A stretch of 64,000 nt of DNA from Punica granatum (Eukaryota; Streptophyta; Magnoliopsida; Myrtales; Lythraceae), in contig NC_045130.1 in the NCBI RefSeq assembly GCF_007655135.1, forward strand, positions 13,206,001 to 13,270,000, read 5' to 3'. How positions within the stretch are numbered: position 1 is the stretch's first letter; the number at the start of each line of letters is the position of its first letter. Below the pieces are notes generated by a model, which ran no database searches, was not told where the DNA came from, and saw nothing but the letters and a program-made list of their open reading frames with translations. Shown here piece after piece: positions 1 through 11,775 of this stretch. A program made the position numbers and the translations under genes.

Positions 1-84
1 ATGTAAAGCTAAAAATATTCAGTCTGTTATTTTGAATCGATAAATGTCCTTTTGAAAATCAAGGAAAAGTTAGAGGAGACGAAC

Positions 85-208
85 CACCGGAGAGAAGACG
101 GCTGGCAGAGGCCAGTTGGAGGAGGCAGAGGAGAACGACTGAGAGCACGAAGACCCGAATTGCCAAAAACGATGGAGTAGTTGTTGTAAACGCCACAGCT
201 TTCTTCAT
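85..208 (-). CDS. g1: first exon of a small secreted peptide gene (partial)
   Basis: This is exon 1 of the gene family that recurs through the window; later exons lie beyond the left edge. The start codon is at 208-206. The exon encodes 41 codons plus one base, so the following intron is phase 1. The N-terminus begins MKKAVAFTTTTPSF and continues through a hydrophobic core (VLSVVLLCLLQLASA) to the residues SRLLSG. This is a classical secretory signal peptide with an Ala-x-Ala cleavage site (ASA before SRLL), better formed than in the sister copies. The exon is followed by a GT donor (G/GTTCGT). Its length matches g2 and g7 exactly. The family is not one I recognise. The exon is real-looking; whether the whole gene is intact cannot be judged here. 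Confidence 0.6.
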
Positions 209-330
209 CGATTCCCCTTTCCTCCTCTACCTCTCTCTCTCTCTCTCTCTCTTTCTTTGTGTGTGATATGATCGGATGGATTCAGCTTAACAGCTCTATA
301 CTAGCTCTATCGGGTTGGTGACTATTCGAT

Positions 331-339
331 GTTATTTAA
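331..339 (-). promoter_or_regulatory. TATA-like box of g1
   Basis: On the minus strand this reads TTAAATAAC, about 125 bp upstream of the g1 ATG. The same position in g2, g3, g5 and g7 holds a canonical TATATAA, so this is a weakened version. Between it and the ATG lies a (CT)11 tract at 231-252 (GA-rich in the transcript), also present in the paralogues. Confidence 0.4.
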
Positions 340-1224
340 GCCGTGATCTCGCTTGGTCATTAGTTGTTATAGGTGGAAAGCTGCGTGGATCATTTGGCTG
401 GATTATCAGTTTTCCAAGAGGTTTGGTTTATTAAGTCAATTAATTGTGATTTATTTGAAAGTGGCTATACGTAGCGACAGATAAAAAAATCAATGCCAAT
501 GCTTCAAACTGTTGACCGAAGCTGCATCATTTTCGTGGAAGCATCACGAAGGAGAAAAACTGAGGTTCCTTTTATTTTTAATTACCTTTATGCATACAAC
601 GTATGGAAGTCGACATGTTAAATAAATGTATAGGTCAATTCTCGACGACTTTGATTCTTGCTTGTGGACTCCAGAGAGGTGGATTACGAATTTGGACTGG
701 CCATGTATTAAAAGTATATCTATTAAGATATAAATACTAATATAACACTGGTGTTCGTGCGATATCCGGGCGAGTGGGAAAAGAGTCACGGACTCTCACT
801 ATTGTTGTTTTAAATTACTTTAATAAATTATTTTATTATATTATATCTTTTATTTAATCTTTGGCAAATAATTAATAAAAAGAAATATAAATACTAATAC
901 AACACTACAGTTTCGTGTGATATTCGGGAGAATGGGAAAAGATTTACGTACTCTCACGATTGTTGTCTGTTTTAAATTATTTCAATAATTTTTTATTATA
1001 TTGTATATTTTATTTAATCATTGACGAATTAATTAAATAAAGTAACTTTCGCTATAATTATGAAAATGCTAGTGTCAAGTAAGGTAATAAAGCACAGTCA
1101 TTGCATGCGGAGAATACCTTTGAACATATGATTCTATAAGACCTTATTATGTAACAGCTCTTCCATGCTTTAGCCGATAGAAAGCAAAAGAATTTTGTCC
1201 CTAGTACTTTTTTTATTAGGTGAT

Positions 1225-1684
1225 ATTGAGACACATTGTACCACATGAAAAAACTAAAAAAGAAATTCACGGATTTATAAGTGATTGAGTTGCACAACTA
1301 ATTAGCTCGAACTTTTGGATTGGAGATGAGTCAAATCGCTTATAAGTCCAATGGTGTTTTACATGGTATCGGAACAGGTTATGCTTTCGCGCGCACATGT
1401 GGGCTCACACCACGTTAAGTATAGTTCGAGGTAGCCAGATTGCACCTCATCTTAATCCGGTCCAATTGTAGCCTCATTATCAATTATTCCCCTCCTCTCG
1501 CTTGAGGTGTACGGAGAAGTCCACCTCGTGGTTAAGTCTCGAGCACGGAAGTCCAATCTCTACTCGTAGTCAGTTCTTGAGGGCGGGTGTTCAAGTCCAC
1601 ATGGCACGTGTAGGTGAAACATCAAAGAACTTTTGGATTGAAGATGGATCCAATCGTTTATAGGCCCAATGGTATTTTACGGGC
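1225..1684 (+). mobile_element. TRIM-like LTR fragment
   Basis: Compared with the equivalent stretches at about 10190 and 60970, g1's upstream region carries an insertion of about 460 bp flanked by GATAT on both sides. Two related copies of about 60 bp (around 1309-1363 and 1630-1684, each starting GAACTTTTGGATTG) flank a non-coding middle. The first copy ends in TTTTACA and is followed by TGGTATCGGAACAGG, which is close to the initiator-Met primer site TGGTATCAGAGCAGG. The second copy follows a purine-rich GAGGGCGGG stretch. This fits a TRIM or a deleted LTR element, but the two repeats align over only part of their length, so the exact ends are unsure. Confidence 0.35.
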
Positions 1685-2316
1685 GATATAAAAGTATTCG
1701 TGAAAAAACGAAACGGTTAATCTCATTTCCTTGTCTTGTTGGGCTAGATTCTCCCCGTTACTTTTCTCTCCGATCCATGATTACTTAGTGCTTGAGCTAT
1801 TAAGGGTTAGGTCAACTGATTATGTCTGTTGGTAGTGATTGTTGGTAGGATCTTGCGCTCGGATATCGGCTCAAGATACCCTTACTATGCTACTTCATTA
1901 TGGAGTAGAATTTCATAGTGGAATTATGATGTCATTCTTCCCAATTACTATTGGGGTCAATGATGAAATATTGTAGCAGATAGTGGTCGGAGCTAATAGT
2001 TTCAAGATAGCAAACTATAATTGTATCGGTTATTCTTTGATATTTTCTCCTTTTATCCTTTGAAGTTTGCCCAATGAATGAACCGTTAATTTCCATTCTT
2101 GTAATTTTTGAGCGAGCATTTTACTTGTATCCTTTTTTGCCGTGGATTAATGAATGGATCCACTTGACAGCCTTAGCAAAAAAGAAAAAAGGTATACCTT
2201 TTTGGATACGAATTCATAGATGCATGAGAAGCCTCTCTTCCCCATTTATGTTGAGCATAAAACTCACAGATGAGGAACCTATTATCTTTTGTGCTTTGGG
2301 CTTTTTCTGTAATCAG

Positions 2317-2739
2317 AGGGATGTAATCTAGCCAAGTTGAGCTCTAGTATAGGCAAGCTCAACTTGACTCGAATTGGGAGTGTTGAGCTCGAGCTTGGTT
2401 GAGCTTTGAAATCCCAGCTTGAGCCTGACTCGAAATGCAATCGAGCAATTTGAGCGCGGCTCGGTTAAGCTCGCACTAGAATTCCAGCCCAATTTCGCAT
2501 AAAAGATATAAAGTACGGGATTCGGTCATTCATAAGAAGATTCATATGTAATTTTTACATGAGAACCTGGTTAAGCTCGTGAGCTAGACGAGTCGAGCAC
2601 TACTAAGCTTGACCTCAGCTCACTCAAATAAGAAGCTTGATTTGAGCTTGGCCTCGAGCTCGACAAGGCCGAGTCGGGTTTGAGTATCATATCATCAATC
2701 CCGAGTAGCTCACAAGTAGCTTGTCCTACTTACAACCCT
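2317..2739. mobile_element. hAT-like MITE
   Basis: The ends form imperfect terminal inverted repeats: AGGGATGTAATCTAGCCAAG at the left, and at the right (complement) AGGGTTGTAAGTAGGACAAG. The interior is full of AGCTCGAGCTTG-type motifs. AGGG-x-TGTAA ends and GAGCTCGAGC-rich interiors are familiar from plant hAT-type miniature elements. No transposase frame is present. An 8-bp target duplication is not clear because another MITE abuts the right end. Confidence 0.45.
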
Positions 2740-2740
2740 A

Positions 2741-3394
2741 CTCTTAGGCTTCGTTTGTTTCGGGAAAGATAATTTATAGGAAAGTGGATTGCTGATTTTC
2801 CTACATTTGGTAACACAAAATCCTTTGGTCAACGGGAAAGAGTTTTCGGTCATACAAACTAAAGGCAACGGTACCCATTTGTTTGGTTTTATAACTTATT
2901 TTTAACTCTACTCCACATATTTTTAATTCAACAACACAATTATTATTTTTTCCTTTTTCTTCAATTTTTTAAACCATTAAATTCAATTTTTAATACTAAA
3001 TTCCATCAACTATTCATTACTTTTTCTACAATTTAACAACATAGTCACTACTTTCTCTCAACTATTCATTATTCTTTTATATTTTTTCTCATAATTCAAT
3101 AACATAATCATTACAATCTAATTAATTTATATATGTTCAAAGTTAAAATATATTTAAGTTAAAACTCAACTCAAATGCCAAACAAAAATATTTTTAGAAT
3201 TCATTTTCTGGGCTACACTACTGTTTCTCTCTCTTACCTAGGGCCACCGGACGCATCTCTCCAAACACATAGAGATTATTTTCTTGATATCCTCCCAAAC
3301 ATAGAAAAAATAAATTATTTTCTCGAAAATTGCTTTTCATGTAAATAATTTTTCCTTGGAAAAGAATTTAGGTGAAATAAACAAAGCCTAAGAG
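2741..3394. mobile_element. TIR MITE with CTCTTAGGC ends (long copy)
   Basis: Begins CTCTTAGGCTTCGTTTGTTT and ends in the complement (GAAATAAACAAAGCCTAAGAG region). The interior has a stem-like pair (GGGAAAGATAATTT and AAATAATTTTTCC) and no coding capacity. It is 654 bp, against 360 bp for its partner at 4532-4891. Confidence 0.5.
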
Positions 3395-4108
3395 TGGTTG
3401 CTATCTATCACAATACTGTTAGTGCAAATAATTTATTTGTTAATTATTTTTTCTTAATTATGTTAATATTTCAAATGCTTTTTCTTAAACGAAACAGATC
3501 ACATTTATTTTTTTATTTTTAATTTGCTTATCGATACAACGCATGGCAGTGGACATCTTTAACTAAATACCTAGGTCAATTTTCATAGATGTATGGTAGG
3601 ATCTTGCGCTTGGATACCTGCTCGAGATACTCCGATTACCCTATTTCATTATGGAGTAGAATTTCATAGTGGATTTAGAATGTCCTCCTTCCTGATTATT
3701 GTTGGGGTCCACGATGAAATATTGTTAGCAAGTAGTGATCTAAGTTAATGGTTTCAAGATAGCAAACTACAATTGTATCTGTTATTCTTTGATGTTTTCT
3801 CCTTCTATCCTTTGTAGTTTGCTCGATAGATAAACTGTTTATTTCCGTTCTTGTAATTTTTGATCGGGCATTTTACCTATATCCATTTTTTCCGTGGATT
3901 AATGAATGGATCCACTTGATTACTGGAGCAAAAAAAAAAGAAAAGAAAAAAAAGTATACCTTTGGGATTTGGATACGAATTCATAGATGCATGAGAAGCC
4001 TGTCCTTCCCATTTGTGTTTGGGCATAAAACTCATAGATCAGGAACCTATTATCTCTTGGGTTTTTGTTTTTGTTTTGTTTTGTTTTTATATTTTTTTTC
4101 TGTAATCA

Positions 4109-4530
4109 AGGGGGTGTAATCTAGCCAAGTGGAGCTCGAGTATAGGCAAGCCCAACTTGACTTGAATCAAGGATGTTGAGCTCGAGCTTGGTCAAGCTTT
4201 GAAATCCCAGCTTAAGCCTGACTCGAAATGCAATCAAGCAATTTGAGCATGGCTCGGTTAAGCTCGCTCTAGAATTCCATCCCAAATTTGCATAAAAGAT
4301 ATAAGTATGGGCTTTGGCCATTCATAAGAGGATTCATATGTAATTTTTACACGAGAACTTGGTTAAGCTAGTTAGCTAGACGAGTTGAGCACTACTAAGC
4401 TTGAGCTCAGCTTGCTCAAATAAAAGCTTGATTCGAGCTTGGCCTCGAGCTCAACAAGGCCGAGTCGGGTTTGAGTATCATCAAATCGATCCTGAATAGC
4501 TCACAAGTAGTTCGTCTTACTTACAACCCT
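4109..4530. mobile_element. hAT-like MITE, second copy
   Basis: Parallel copy of the 2317-2739 element within the second tandem unit, with the same AGGG...TGTAATCTAGCC left end and CTTACAACCCT right end. It arose by duplication of the whole unit, not by independent insertion. Confidence 0.45.
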
Positions 4531-4531
4531 A

Positions 4532-4891
4532 CTCTTAGGCTTTGTTTGTTTCGGGAAAGATAATTTACAGGAAAGTGAATTACTCATTTTCCTATATTTG
4601 GTAACACAAAATCTTTTGGTCAATGGGAAAGCGTTTTCGGCCAAACTACAAACTAAAGGCAAAAATGAGGAAAATGAATCATGTAAAAATTTTCAGAATT
4701 CATTTTTTGGATTGCACTGCTCTTTCTCTCTCTTACCTGGGGCCACCCGACACATCTCTTCAAACATGCAGAGATGATTTCCTTGATATCCTCCCAAACA
4801 TAGAAAAATAATTATTTTTCTGAAAATTGCTTTTCATGTAAATAATTTTTCCTTGGAAAACAATTTACACGAAATAAACAAAGCCTAAGAG
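4532..4891. mobile_element. TIR MITE with CTCTTAGGC ends (short copy)
   Basis: Same termini as 2741-3394 (CTCTTAGGCTTTGTTTGTTT and its complement) but lacking about 290 internal bases. No coding capacity. Confidence 0.5.
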
Positions 4892-5018
4892 TGGTTGCTA
4901 TCTATCACAATACTGTTAGTGAAAATTATTTAATTGTTAATTATTTTTCTTAATCATGTTAATATTTCAAATGCGATTTCTTAAAAGAAAAAAATCACAT
5001 TTAATTTTTTATTTTTAA

Positions 5019-6270
5019 TAATTTTATCTCGCGGTAGTTTACTAAAATGAAGAATTATTTCAAAAAATAATCAAAATTTATTTCTAAAAAATAAATTATT
5101 TTTTAAAAACTGTATACTTTGGTTGCCATATTCTTTTATTACTTTTAATAATACTTTTATATATTAACAATCTATACTCTATATAAAAAATATGAATGAT
5201 ATATCCATTGGCTTAGAATTCTTTTAGCTGCAAACCATCCAAAAAGATGTTTCCTTTTACTATCGCAACAGCTCCTGCATTTCTATTCCATTCCATGCCG
5301 TTTCCTTTCCTTTGGTTGCCCTTCGCCTCCCAGCATTTGTTGCATTCCTTTGAGGCTCTCGCTTAAGCTGCCTGCCCAGTGAGTGCCTTCTTCTCCCCCA
5401 GCTTGTCCTTTGCAGGTATCCCCCTCTCTCCCTGTTCTTTGTCCTCATTCAAGATTCTGTTCAAACTCCATTTTCTTTTACCTTTTCCCAAGTCTTCTTT
5501 GCATTCCAATCCCACCTGACTTCTATTCTTTAGAAGACTAGTTGATTGCTTGCCGTCGAATGCACGACTTGTATGGAATCATTATTCATGCTCTGTTCGG
5601 CCTTGAACTATTCGATTGATCGATTATCCTTCTTTCGTTATCTGTACGCTTGCCACTTGTTTGACAAAATGCCCAAATGGTTTGTCTATGCATAATATGT
5701 AGGGTCCTGATAAAGTCCCCCTTTTTTTTTTTAATTAACTTGGTTTTGAAATGAAAGTTCTCAGCTATAATGCTCGTCTTTTGATAGTCCTTTGTTAACA
5801 CTCTCAACATTATTCGGAGATTGCCAAAATTAAAAGAACTAGTATATTATATATTTGGTTGCAATATGTCATCATCTCTTTGTTCCTCCATTAGCAGCTT
5901 CCACATTAATCAAGTGGAAAAAGTGATGGACGTTTTACTGATAAGAGGTTATGGAAATTTCTTATGAAATGATTGCTATTCCGTAATAACAAACCCTTAA
6001 ACAGAAAGGGAAATTGCAGTTCCTGTTTTGGAGGATAAGGCTCCGACCCCCTCACTGACTTAAAAATGCCTTTGATATTCAATATAATTATCAAAATGCC
6101 ACATGAGTCTCAGTCAAAATGGGGGAACTCTAAACTAATATTTGAATTGTCATAATTAACAAATTGAAGAAACTGCAAAAGTTTGTGCATAAGTTTGTCC
6201 ATTGCTTAAATGATTAAAGCAGAATGTTCGGAAGGAAATAATGGAGCACTTCTCTTTGACTTCAAGGATT
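5019..6270. other. Unassigned intergenic stretch
   Basis: AT-rich, with a C/T-rich section around 5230-5560. I find no conserved frame, no paired splice sites that build a gene, and no repeat ends. Short open frames on the minus strand at 5260-5448 and 5586-5810 have no recognisable content and no second copy in the window to test them against. Confidence 0.5.
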
Positions 6271-6639
6271 ATAAGTTACCCCCTATAAGTTTACTTTCAA
6301 TTAAAATATGGCCCTATAAGTTTTGAAAAAAAAAAGATATTTTTGGTCCTATAGGTCATGAAATAGATCAAAATTGCCTTATGAATCAAACATATTGAAC
6401 TAATTCGACACTTTTAAACCTTAGAGGATCAAAATTGACCGAAGGCTAAACTTATAAGATAAAAAATGTCTCTTTCCCGTTTTTAGTTACCCAATTGATT
6501 ATGAATTCCCTTCTATATGATATGTGCAAGAGCATAAGGTTGATGATCTTTCCTTCCACTTGATGCACGTGCTGTTCCCAGTAAAGAGGAAGAATAATGT
6601 ACATAATACAATGTCTTTCCCTCGGTGTTTTACTTGAAA

Positions 6640-6765
6640 ATGGCAAAGGTCGAAACACCCGAGAGCATTTTTAGCACCAAAAAAATATATCTTAATTACG
6701 ATACTCTTCCTCCTGTTTCTACTAAAAAATTATTCGTTAGTTATCAACCAGTATTTGGCACACAG
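6640..6765 (+). CDS. Exon-like open segment ending at a splice donor (unrecognised)
   Basis: A 42-codon open segment starting ATGGCAAAGGTC reads MAKVETPESIFST... and ends ...QPVFGTQ at CAG/GTAATT. The second copy (58229-58354) has the same length and the perfect donor CAG/GTAAGT. The frame stays open upstream to 6607, so the ATG may be internal. Differences between copies are single substitutions with no frame change. The encoded piece (LNYDTLPPVSTKK, VSYQPVFGT) looks protein-like but matches no family I know, and no partner exons were found. It could be a captured exon or chance. Confidence 0.25.
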
Positions 6766-7729
6766 GTAATTCTAGTACATTATTGTGACAGTGGATAGAA
6801 CCCCTTTACTTGACAATACAGCGAATTGTAATGATGATTATGCATGGCATGTCCATTCGGATTTTTTCTTTTTCTTGGTGCTTTAGGATATTTTTTTTAC
6901 AATAATAGCACGTCATATCTCTTTGTTATTTCTTTGTTAGGCTATATTTTTACTTTCCATATATCTTGAGGGATTTTCCTTCTCCCACAAGCTTGTAACC
7001 TCTACATATTACGTTGAGGAGGTAATGAATGAGATAGCTTTTCCAGCTCAAACGATTATTGACAGATTGAGTAGTGCACCCAATAAACTCCCAAACTCGA
7101 GCTTTTGAAATGGAAATATGCCCAACCATTTCGTGAAATTGTTTTTTTGAAACTTGATGCTTCAAAGCTAGTATTATCATTGAATTGACTTGTTAAATAA
7201 CAGCTACAATCGTTTAGTAAATAAATTACTGGTATGAGAATATGTGGACAGCTGCTTAAATAAGTATATGCTTGTTTGGACCCGCGGGTTGGGGATGATT
7301 TGTCACTGTTCAATACTAAAGACAACTTGTTATTTTGTATTGCACTTTATATTGTAAGCCTTATTTGTAAGCTCCTCACATGTAGAATCGAGAACATAAG
7401 AACTACGAATTTCTCGGATGTCACACTTATTGCATGATCTTAGAACTACAATTGTGTAAAAAGCGTCGCAAACATCATCTGACAAGACAAAGCATAATAC
7501 TTTAACTTCGTGATATATGTTCTTATTACTAGCTTTGGGGGCATAGTTGACATTAACACGTACGACATGGTGCCTGCAGAGCCGAAAATAGCACATATGA
7601 TGCTCATAAGTACGTAATAGCTTAATTTTAATTCCCTAGCTAAACTTTCCTATCTACACGCAAAAATATACTAGCACGTACGCCTTAATTATAGGGGCAA
7701 AAAAAAAGAGAGAGTACCTGGTTGGAGCT

Positions 7730-9398
7730 TTAGGGGTGATGATGCCCATCTCCACGTATTGGACTTCCACCCACTCCTCCAAGATCTTCATTATAATCAT
7801 TTGGCAAGTGAAATTAGATATAAATCCCAATTAAGAAATCAAAATGATGTTATAAAGGCGCAATTGCACGTTTTAGAGAACAATCTATATAATTTTTTTT
7901 TTCTGAACAATCTATACATAAAAAGAGTGGGAAATTCATTATTGTGTTTATTGGTTTTTCATAATTTTCACTGTACCCCTCATATAAAAACTAATTCAGC
8001 TAATTTAACGTACGTGGACAATCTTGTAATCTTTATTCCAAGCTTTCAATGCATGGAAAGAATATTTCAAACAATACCTCTTAATTATCACGAAAATACT
8101 ACCCTTCAGTTTAATGGTGTCTTTTCATTAAATATGACCGTTCATTAATGCAACTAAAAACTAAATGATAGTTTTTTTTCCAATAATTCACTTTCTTTTA
8201 CAATAAAATTTTATGTTTAGAAAGCAACATTTTTCTAATTTTAACCTCATAAAAAAATTCAATTAGATATTATCCTGTATAACTTATATTTATTTTTAAT
8301 TATTTATTTTAAACTAATACTATGCAATTGTATAATGCATATGTTTAAATGAAAATTATGCTTAGGCAATTTCTTTTATTTAAGTTACTTGCAATACATC
8401 ACATATGTTATATCATGTTTAGATTTTACTGTATATATCTCAAACAACGTTAAAATATTAAATTTATTGAACATATTGGATCTATAGTTTTAATATAACC
8501 AATTTCAAGTTTTAGAATCAATTCGTGTATTTTATGGGTGAAACTGTCAACTAACTTCTCCTTAAGTTCAACCAGTCTTATTGGATCTAACTATACTTGT
8601 GAAACTAACAGATATCGATATAATAAATTGATATGCTTCAATGCTTCCTTAATTTATGAATAATATATGAGAATTTACTATAATTTACAACATCTTATAA
8701 TAACTGATTAACATTATTGTATTTCTTAACAAGCTGTTAATCAAATTAAGCTAAAAACTTAATTTTCCGTATGTCATGGAAGTGAAATTACATCTCTTTA
8801 ACAATCGAGAAAACTATCTTACACTAATTTATATAGATAATACATGACATTGTATAATTGATTTTATCAATTGATTTTTTTCTTAATCTATCTAACTATA
8901 TAATTTTCTATATTCTCAATTTGTTGATGTGCTCTCACGCGTAACGCATGTGAATTATACTGGTTCTGGTCCAAAATTGGGAGACAAGACTAGCTTACTT
9001 TTTTTGGGTGAATAGAGACTAGCATACTTAACTGCGTGCAACTGCTGGACCAGCTAGATACGGGAGAACTCCATTTCCGTGCACATCTTCTATGGAAACA
9101 TCATTAATTTCCGTCAGGAACAGATAATTAAAAGATGTTACTGAAATTGAAAAGAATAATTAAAAGACAATCGTGGGGCTTATAACCACCCATGTAAAGC
9201 TAAAATATTCAGTCTGTCATTTTGAATCGATAAATGTCCATCTGAAAATCAACGAAAAGTTGGAGGAGACGAACCACCGGAGAGAAGACGGCTGGTAAAT
9301 GCCAGTTGGAGGAGGCAGAGGAGAACGACTGAGAGCATGAAGATGCGAAAGGCCAAAAACGATGGAATAGCAGTCGTAAATACCACAGCTTTCTTCAT
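7730..9398 (-). CDS. g2: three-exon gene for a small secreted peptide (78 aa)
   Basis: Complete family member. Exons: 9398-9275 (124 nt), 9089-9033 (57 nt), 7785-7730 (56 nt with TAA). Introns are 185 and 1247 nt, both GT-AG and both phase 1. Exon 1 gives a signal peptide (MKKAVVFTTAIPSF, then a Leu/Val-rich core) ending near SRLLSG. Exon 2 encodes EDVHGNGVLPYLAGPAVAR. Exon 3 encodes NLGGVGGSPIRGDGHHHP and stops. The predicted mature part is about 40 aa, has no cysteine, and is rich in Gly, Pro and His at the C-terminus. Twelve nt after the stop is another good donor (CAG/GTACTC), with an acceptor at TCTGCAG/GC (about 7573), so the 3' UTR seems spliced. The P-x-x-G-x-G-H end recalls CEP/PIP signalling peptides, but I cannot assign it. 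Conserved exon lengths across copies are the main support. Confidence 0.65.
8133..8825. other. AT-rich segment present only in copy A (intron 2 of g2)
   Basis: Copy B joins directly from TTCATTAAATA to CTAATTTATAT, so this stretch of about 690 bp was either inserted in A or lost from B. It has no terminal repeats I can see, no flanking duplication and no coding capacity. It lies inside intron 2 of g2 and accounts for most of the difference in that intron's length from g7. Confidence 0.55.
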
Positions 9399-9508
9399 CG
9401 ATTCCCCTTTCCTCCTCTACCTCTCTCTCTTTCTTTGTGTATGATATGATCGGATGGATTCGACTTAACAGCTCTATACTAGCTCTATTGGGTTGGTGAC
9501 TATTCGAT

Positions 9509-9517
9509 GTTATATAG
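9509..9517 (-). promoter_or_regulatory. TATA box of g2
   Basis: CTATATAAC on the minus strand, about 111 bp upstream of the g2 ATG. The intervening presumed 5' leader is GA-rich. The same block is conserved in g3, g5, g6 and g7. Confidence 0.55.
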
Positions 9518-9789
9518 GCCGTGATATCGCCTGGTCATTAGTTGTTATAGGTGGAAAGCTGCGTGGATCATCTGGCTGGATTATCAGTTTTCCAAGAGGT
9601 TTGGTTTATTAAGTCAATTAATTGTGATTTATTTGAAAGTGGCTATACGCTAGCGACAGATAAAAAATCAATGCCAATGCTTCAAAATCTTGACCGGGTC
9701 TGCATCATTTTCGTGGAAGCATCACGGAGGAGAAAAACTGAGGTTCCTTTTATTTTTAATTACCTTCATGCATGTTAACATGTCGACTT

Positions 9790-11255
9790 CCAGAGAGGTG
9801 GATTACGAGTTTGGATTGGCCATGCATTAAAAGTATATCTATGAGATATAAATACTAATATAACACTGGAGTTCGTGCGATATCTGGGGGAATGGGAAAA
9901 GAGTCAAGTACTCTCGCGATTGTTGTTTGTTTAAATTACTTTAATAAATTATTTTATTATAATATATCTTTTATTTAATTTTTGGCAAATAAATTAATAA
10001 AAAGAAATTTAAATACTAATATAACACTACAGTTTCATTAAATATTCGAGAGAGTGAGAAAAGATTTACGTACTCTCGTGATTGTTGTCCATTTTAAATT
10101 ATTTCAATAATTTATTTTATCATATTGTATATTTTATTTAATCATTGACGAATAAATTAAATAAAAGAAAAAAAAACGTCCCTAGTACTTGTTTTATTAG
10201 GCCACCCTATAATTATTCGTCAAAAAACGAAACAATTAGTCTCATTACCTTCTCTTGTCGTCCTCGATTCTCCTCGTTACTTTTCTCGTCAAAATATAGA
10301 AAAGTAAAAATTGAGAAATATGTATGTTACTTTGCCTCACGTGCTCTTCAACCCCTCCCCCCCCTTTAAGTTTTGTGTTCCTGTAAACATGATTCACATT
10401 ATCATACACTACTTTGTCCGTGTATTTTTTATCTTAAGAGAAACTTCTTTTCACTTTTAATATAATCTTCCATCCTTTATTTGATTGTTGCTATTTTCAA
10501 TTCAGTTTTGTGCTTTATTTTGTTAATATAGGAGTTTGCAAGTTAAATTTACACAAAATTCTTCTACATATTAAAAGTGTAAAGCTCATTTGAATGTTTC
10601 TCCGCATTTACATTCCAAAAATGCCCTTTGTCTTTTTAAGTTCCATAAATATCCTTCCTCATAATAAAATTCTTAACATCTCTCTTCCACCTTTATTCTT
10701 TTAAGTGGTTATTATGTGGATATCAAAAATGTCTGGTTTCAATATACTATTCACCCTTAATATATAATCAATTACACTGATCGTATTCATCATGCATGAT
10801 GAATATATGCAAGAATTTTTTTCCTTCCTCTTTAATTTTTCAAATCAATGATATTTTTTTATTCAGAATTTCGTTAAAAGTTACTTATGATCCAATTGTT
10901 TTTCCACTTATGAATGATTTGTGTTATGCCATCGCCGTTGGTTTTTCTCTTAGATCAGGAGGACAACATGCACAATTAGACCGCCCTTATTAATGAGGAC
11001 AAGAACTTGAAATTTGAGAACAGTTATAATTTGTTTGGTTATTTGTACATTATTAATTATAAAGTTCTTGGTTACCACGATGTGGTCAAATAATATCTTT
11101 TGGGCCGGGATGCATTTTAGGAAAGGTGCAGTAGTTATTTTTATCGCTTACAAAAAAATCTCTATGTACATGAAAGATCCATGAACTGTATACCTATATA
11201 TTATGTGAATCGTGCACTACTCATGTTCCGAAAGGCCACCATACTATTTTTCCCC
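9790..11255. other. Upstream region of g2, duplicated, no gene seen
   Basis: AT-rich sequence shared with 60720-62045. It contains paired stretches of about 120 bp (from 9845 and 10010) that resemble each other, a C-rich tract near 10351-10365 that has expanded in copy B, and an open frame at 10796-10993 that is kept in B but contains nothing recognisable. I cannot support a gene here. Confidence 0.5.
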
Positions 11256-11261
11256 CAGCAG

Positions 11262-11775
11262 AGGGTTAATTATTCCGGGAGAGCATAAAGTTTCTAAAGT
11301 GTAACACTTTGAGGCAACAAGAAAAAAATTATAACAATCCGGTTTGGGAATTCTCCCAATTTCGATGGATGGAGTCTCGATCCCGGCTACTACCCCGATT
11401 GGAATTGTCGGTACCCTCTGGGGTCACCAGCGATCCCAACTGGGATAGTGGTGGTCGGAATCTAGGCCCTCTCATCTCTTTGTCTTCCGATTTTTTTTGA
11501 ATTTTTTATTATTTTTATTTTTTCTTGTTTTCTAGAATAATTTTTATTAAAATATTTCTATAAATCTCACTCGACCTATCATGATGAGCCACGTTAGATA
11601 AGTACTAGCACGTCATAAGTCGCATAAACATTGGACTGACGGTTTCTGGAGATGATGAATTGATTTTGATTGAAACATTTTCCAAACCTTCTGCATTAAA
11701 TTGTTACAATTTTTTATTTTACTTCAAAATGTCACACTTTATAAACTTTTCGCCCTTCTCGAGTAATTTACCCTT
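11262..11775. mobile_element. Long-TIR (MULE-like or foldback) element, copy A
   Basis: Terminal inverted repeats of about 85 bp: the left starts AGGGTTAATTATTCCGG, and the right complement starts AAGGGTAAATTACTCGAG. They share an internal block around AAAGTGTAACACTTTGA. The element is flanked by CAGCAG on both sides (11256-11261 and 11776-11781). The centre is GC-rich and partly palindromic (GGGGTCACCAGCGATCCC). There is no transposase frame, so it is non-autonomous. Confidence 0.55.

Larger units (their letters stand above)
1843..5018. repeat. Tandem duplication, two units (1843-3522 and 3595-5018)
   Basis: Both units start with GGTAGGATCTTGCGCT and run in parallel through the same hAT-like MITE and the same second TIR element, ending in matching AT-rich sequence. 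Unit 1 is longer, mainly because its second MITE has about 290 extra bases. Between the units, 3519-3582 carries a short piece of the gene-upstream sequence, including the target site that holds a CACTA element elsewhere. I see no gene in either unit; short open frames are AT-rich and not conserved between units. Confidence 0.7.

Noticed and set aside
9551..9778. Plus-strand frame of 75 codons (MESCVDHLAGLS), repeated at 60396-60644
   Set aside because: It overlaps the promoter region of the minus-strand peptide genes; in the copies at about 370 and in lineage II the frame is broken by indels.
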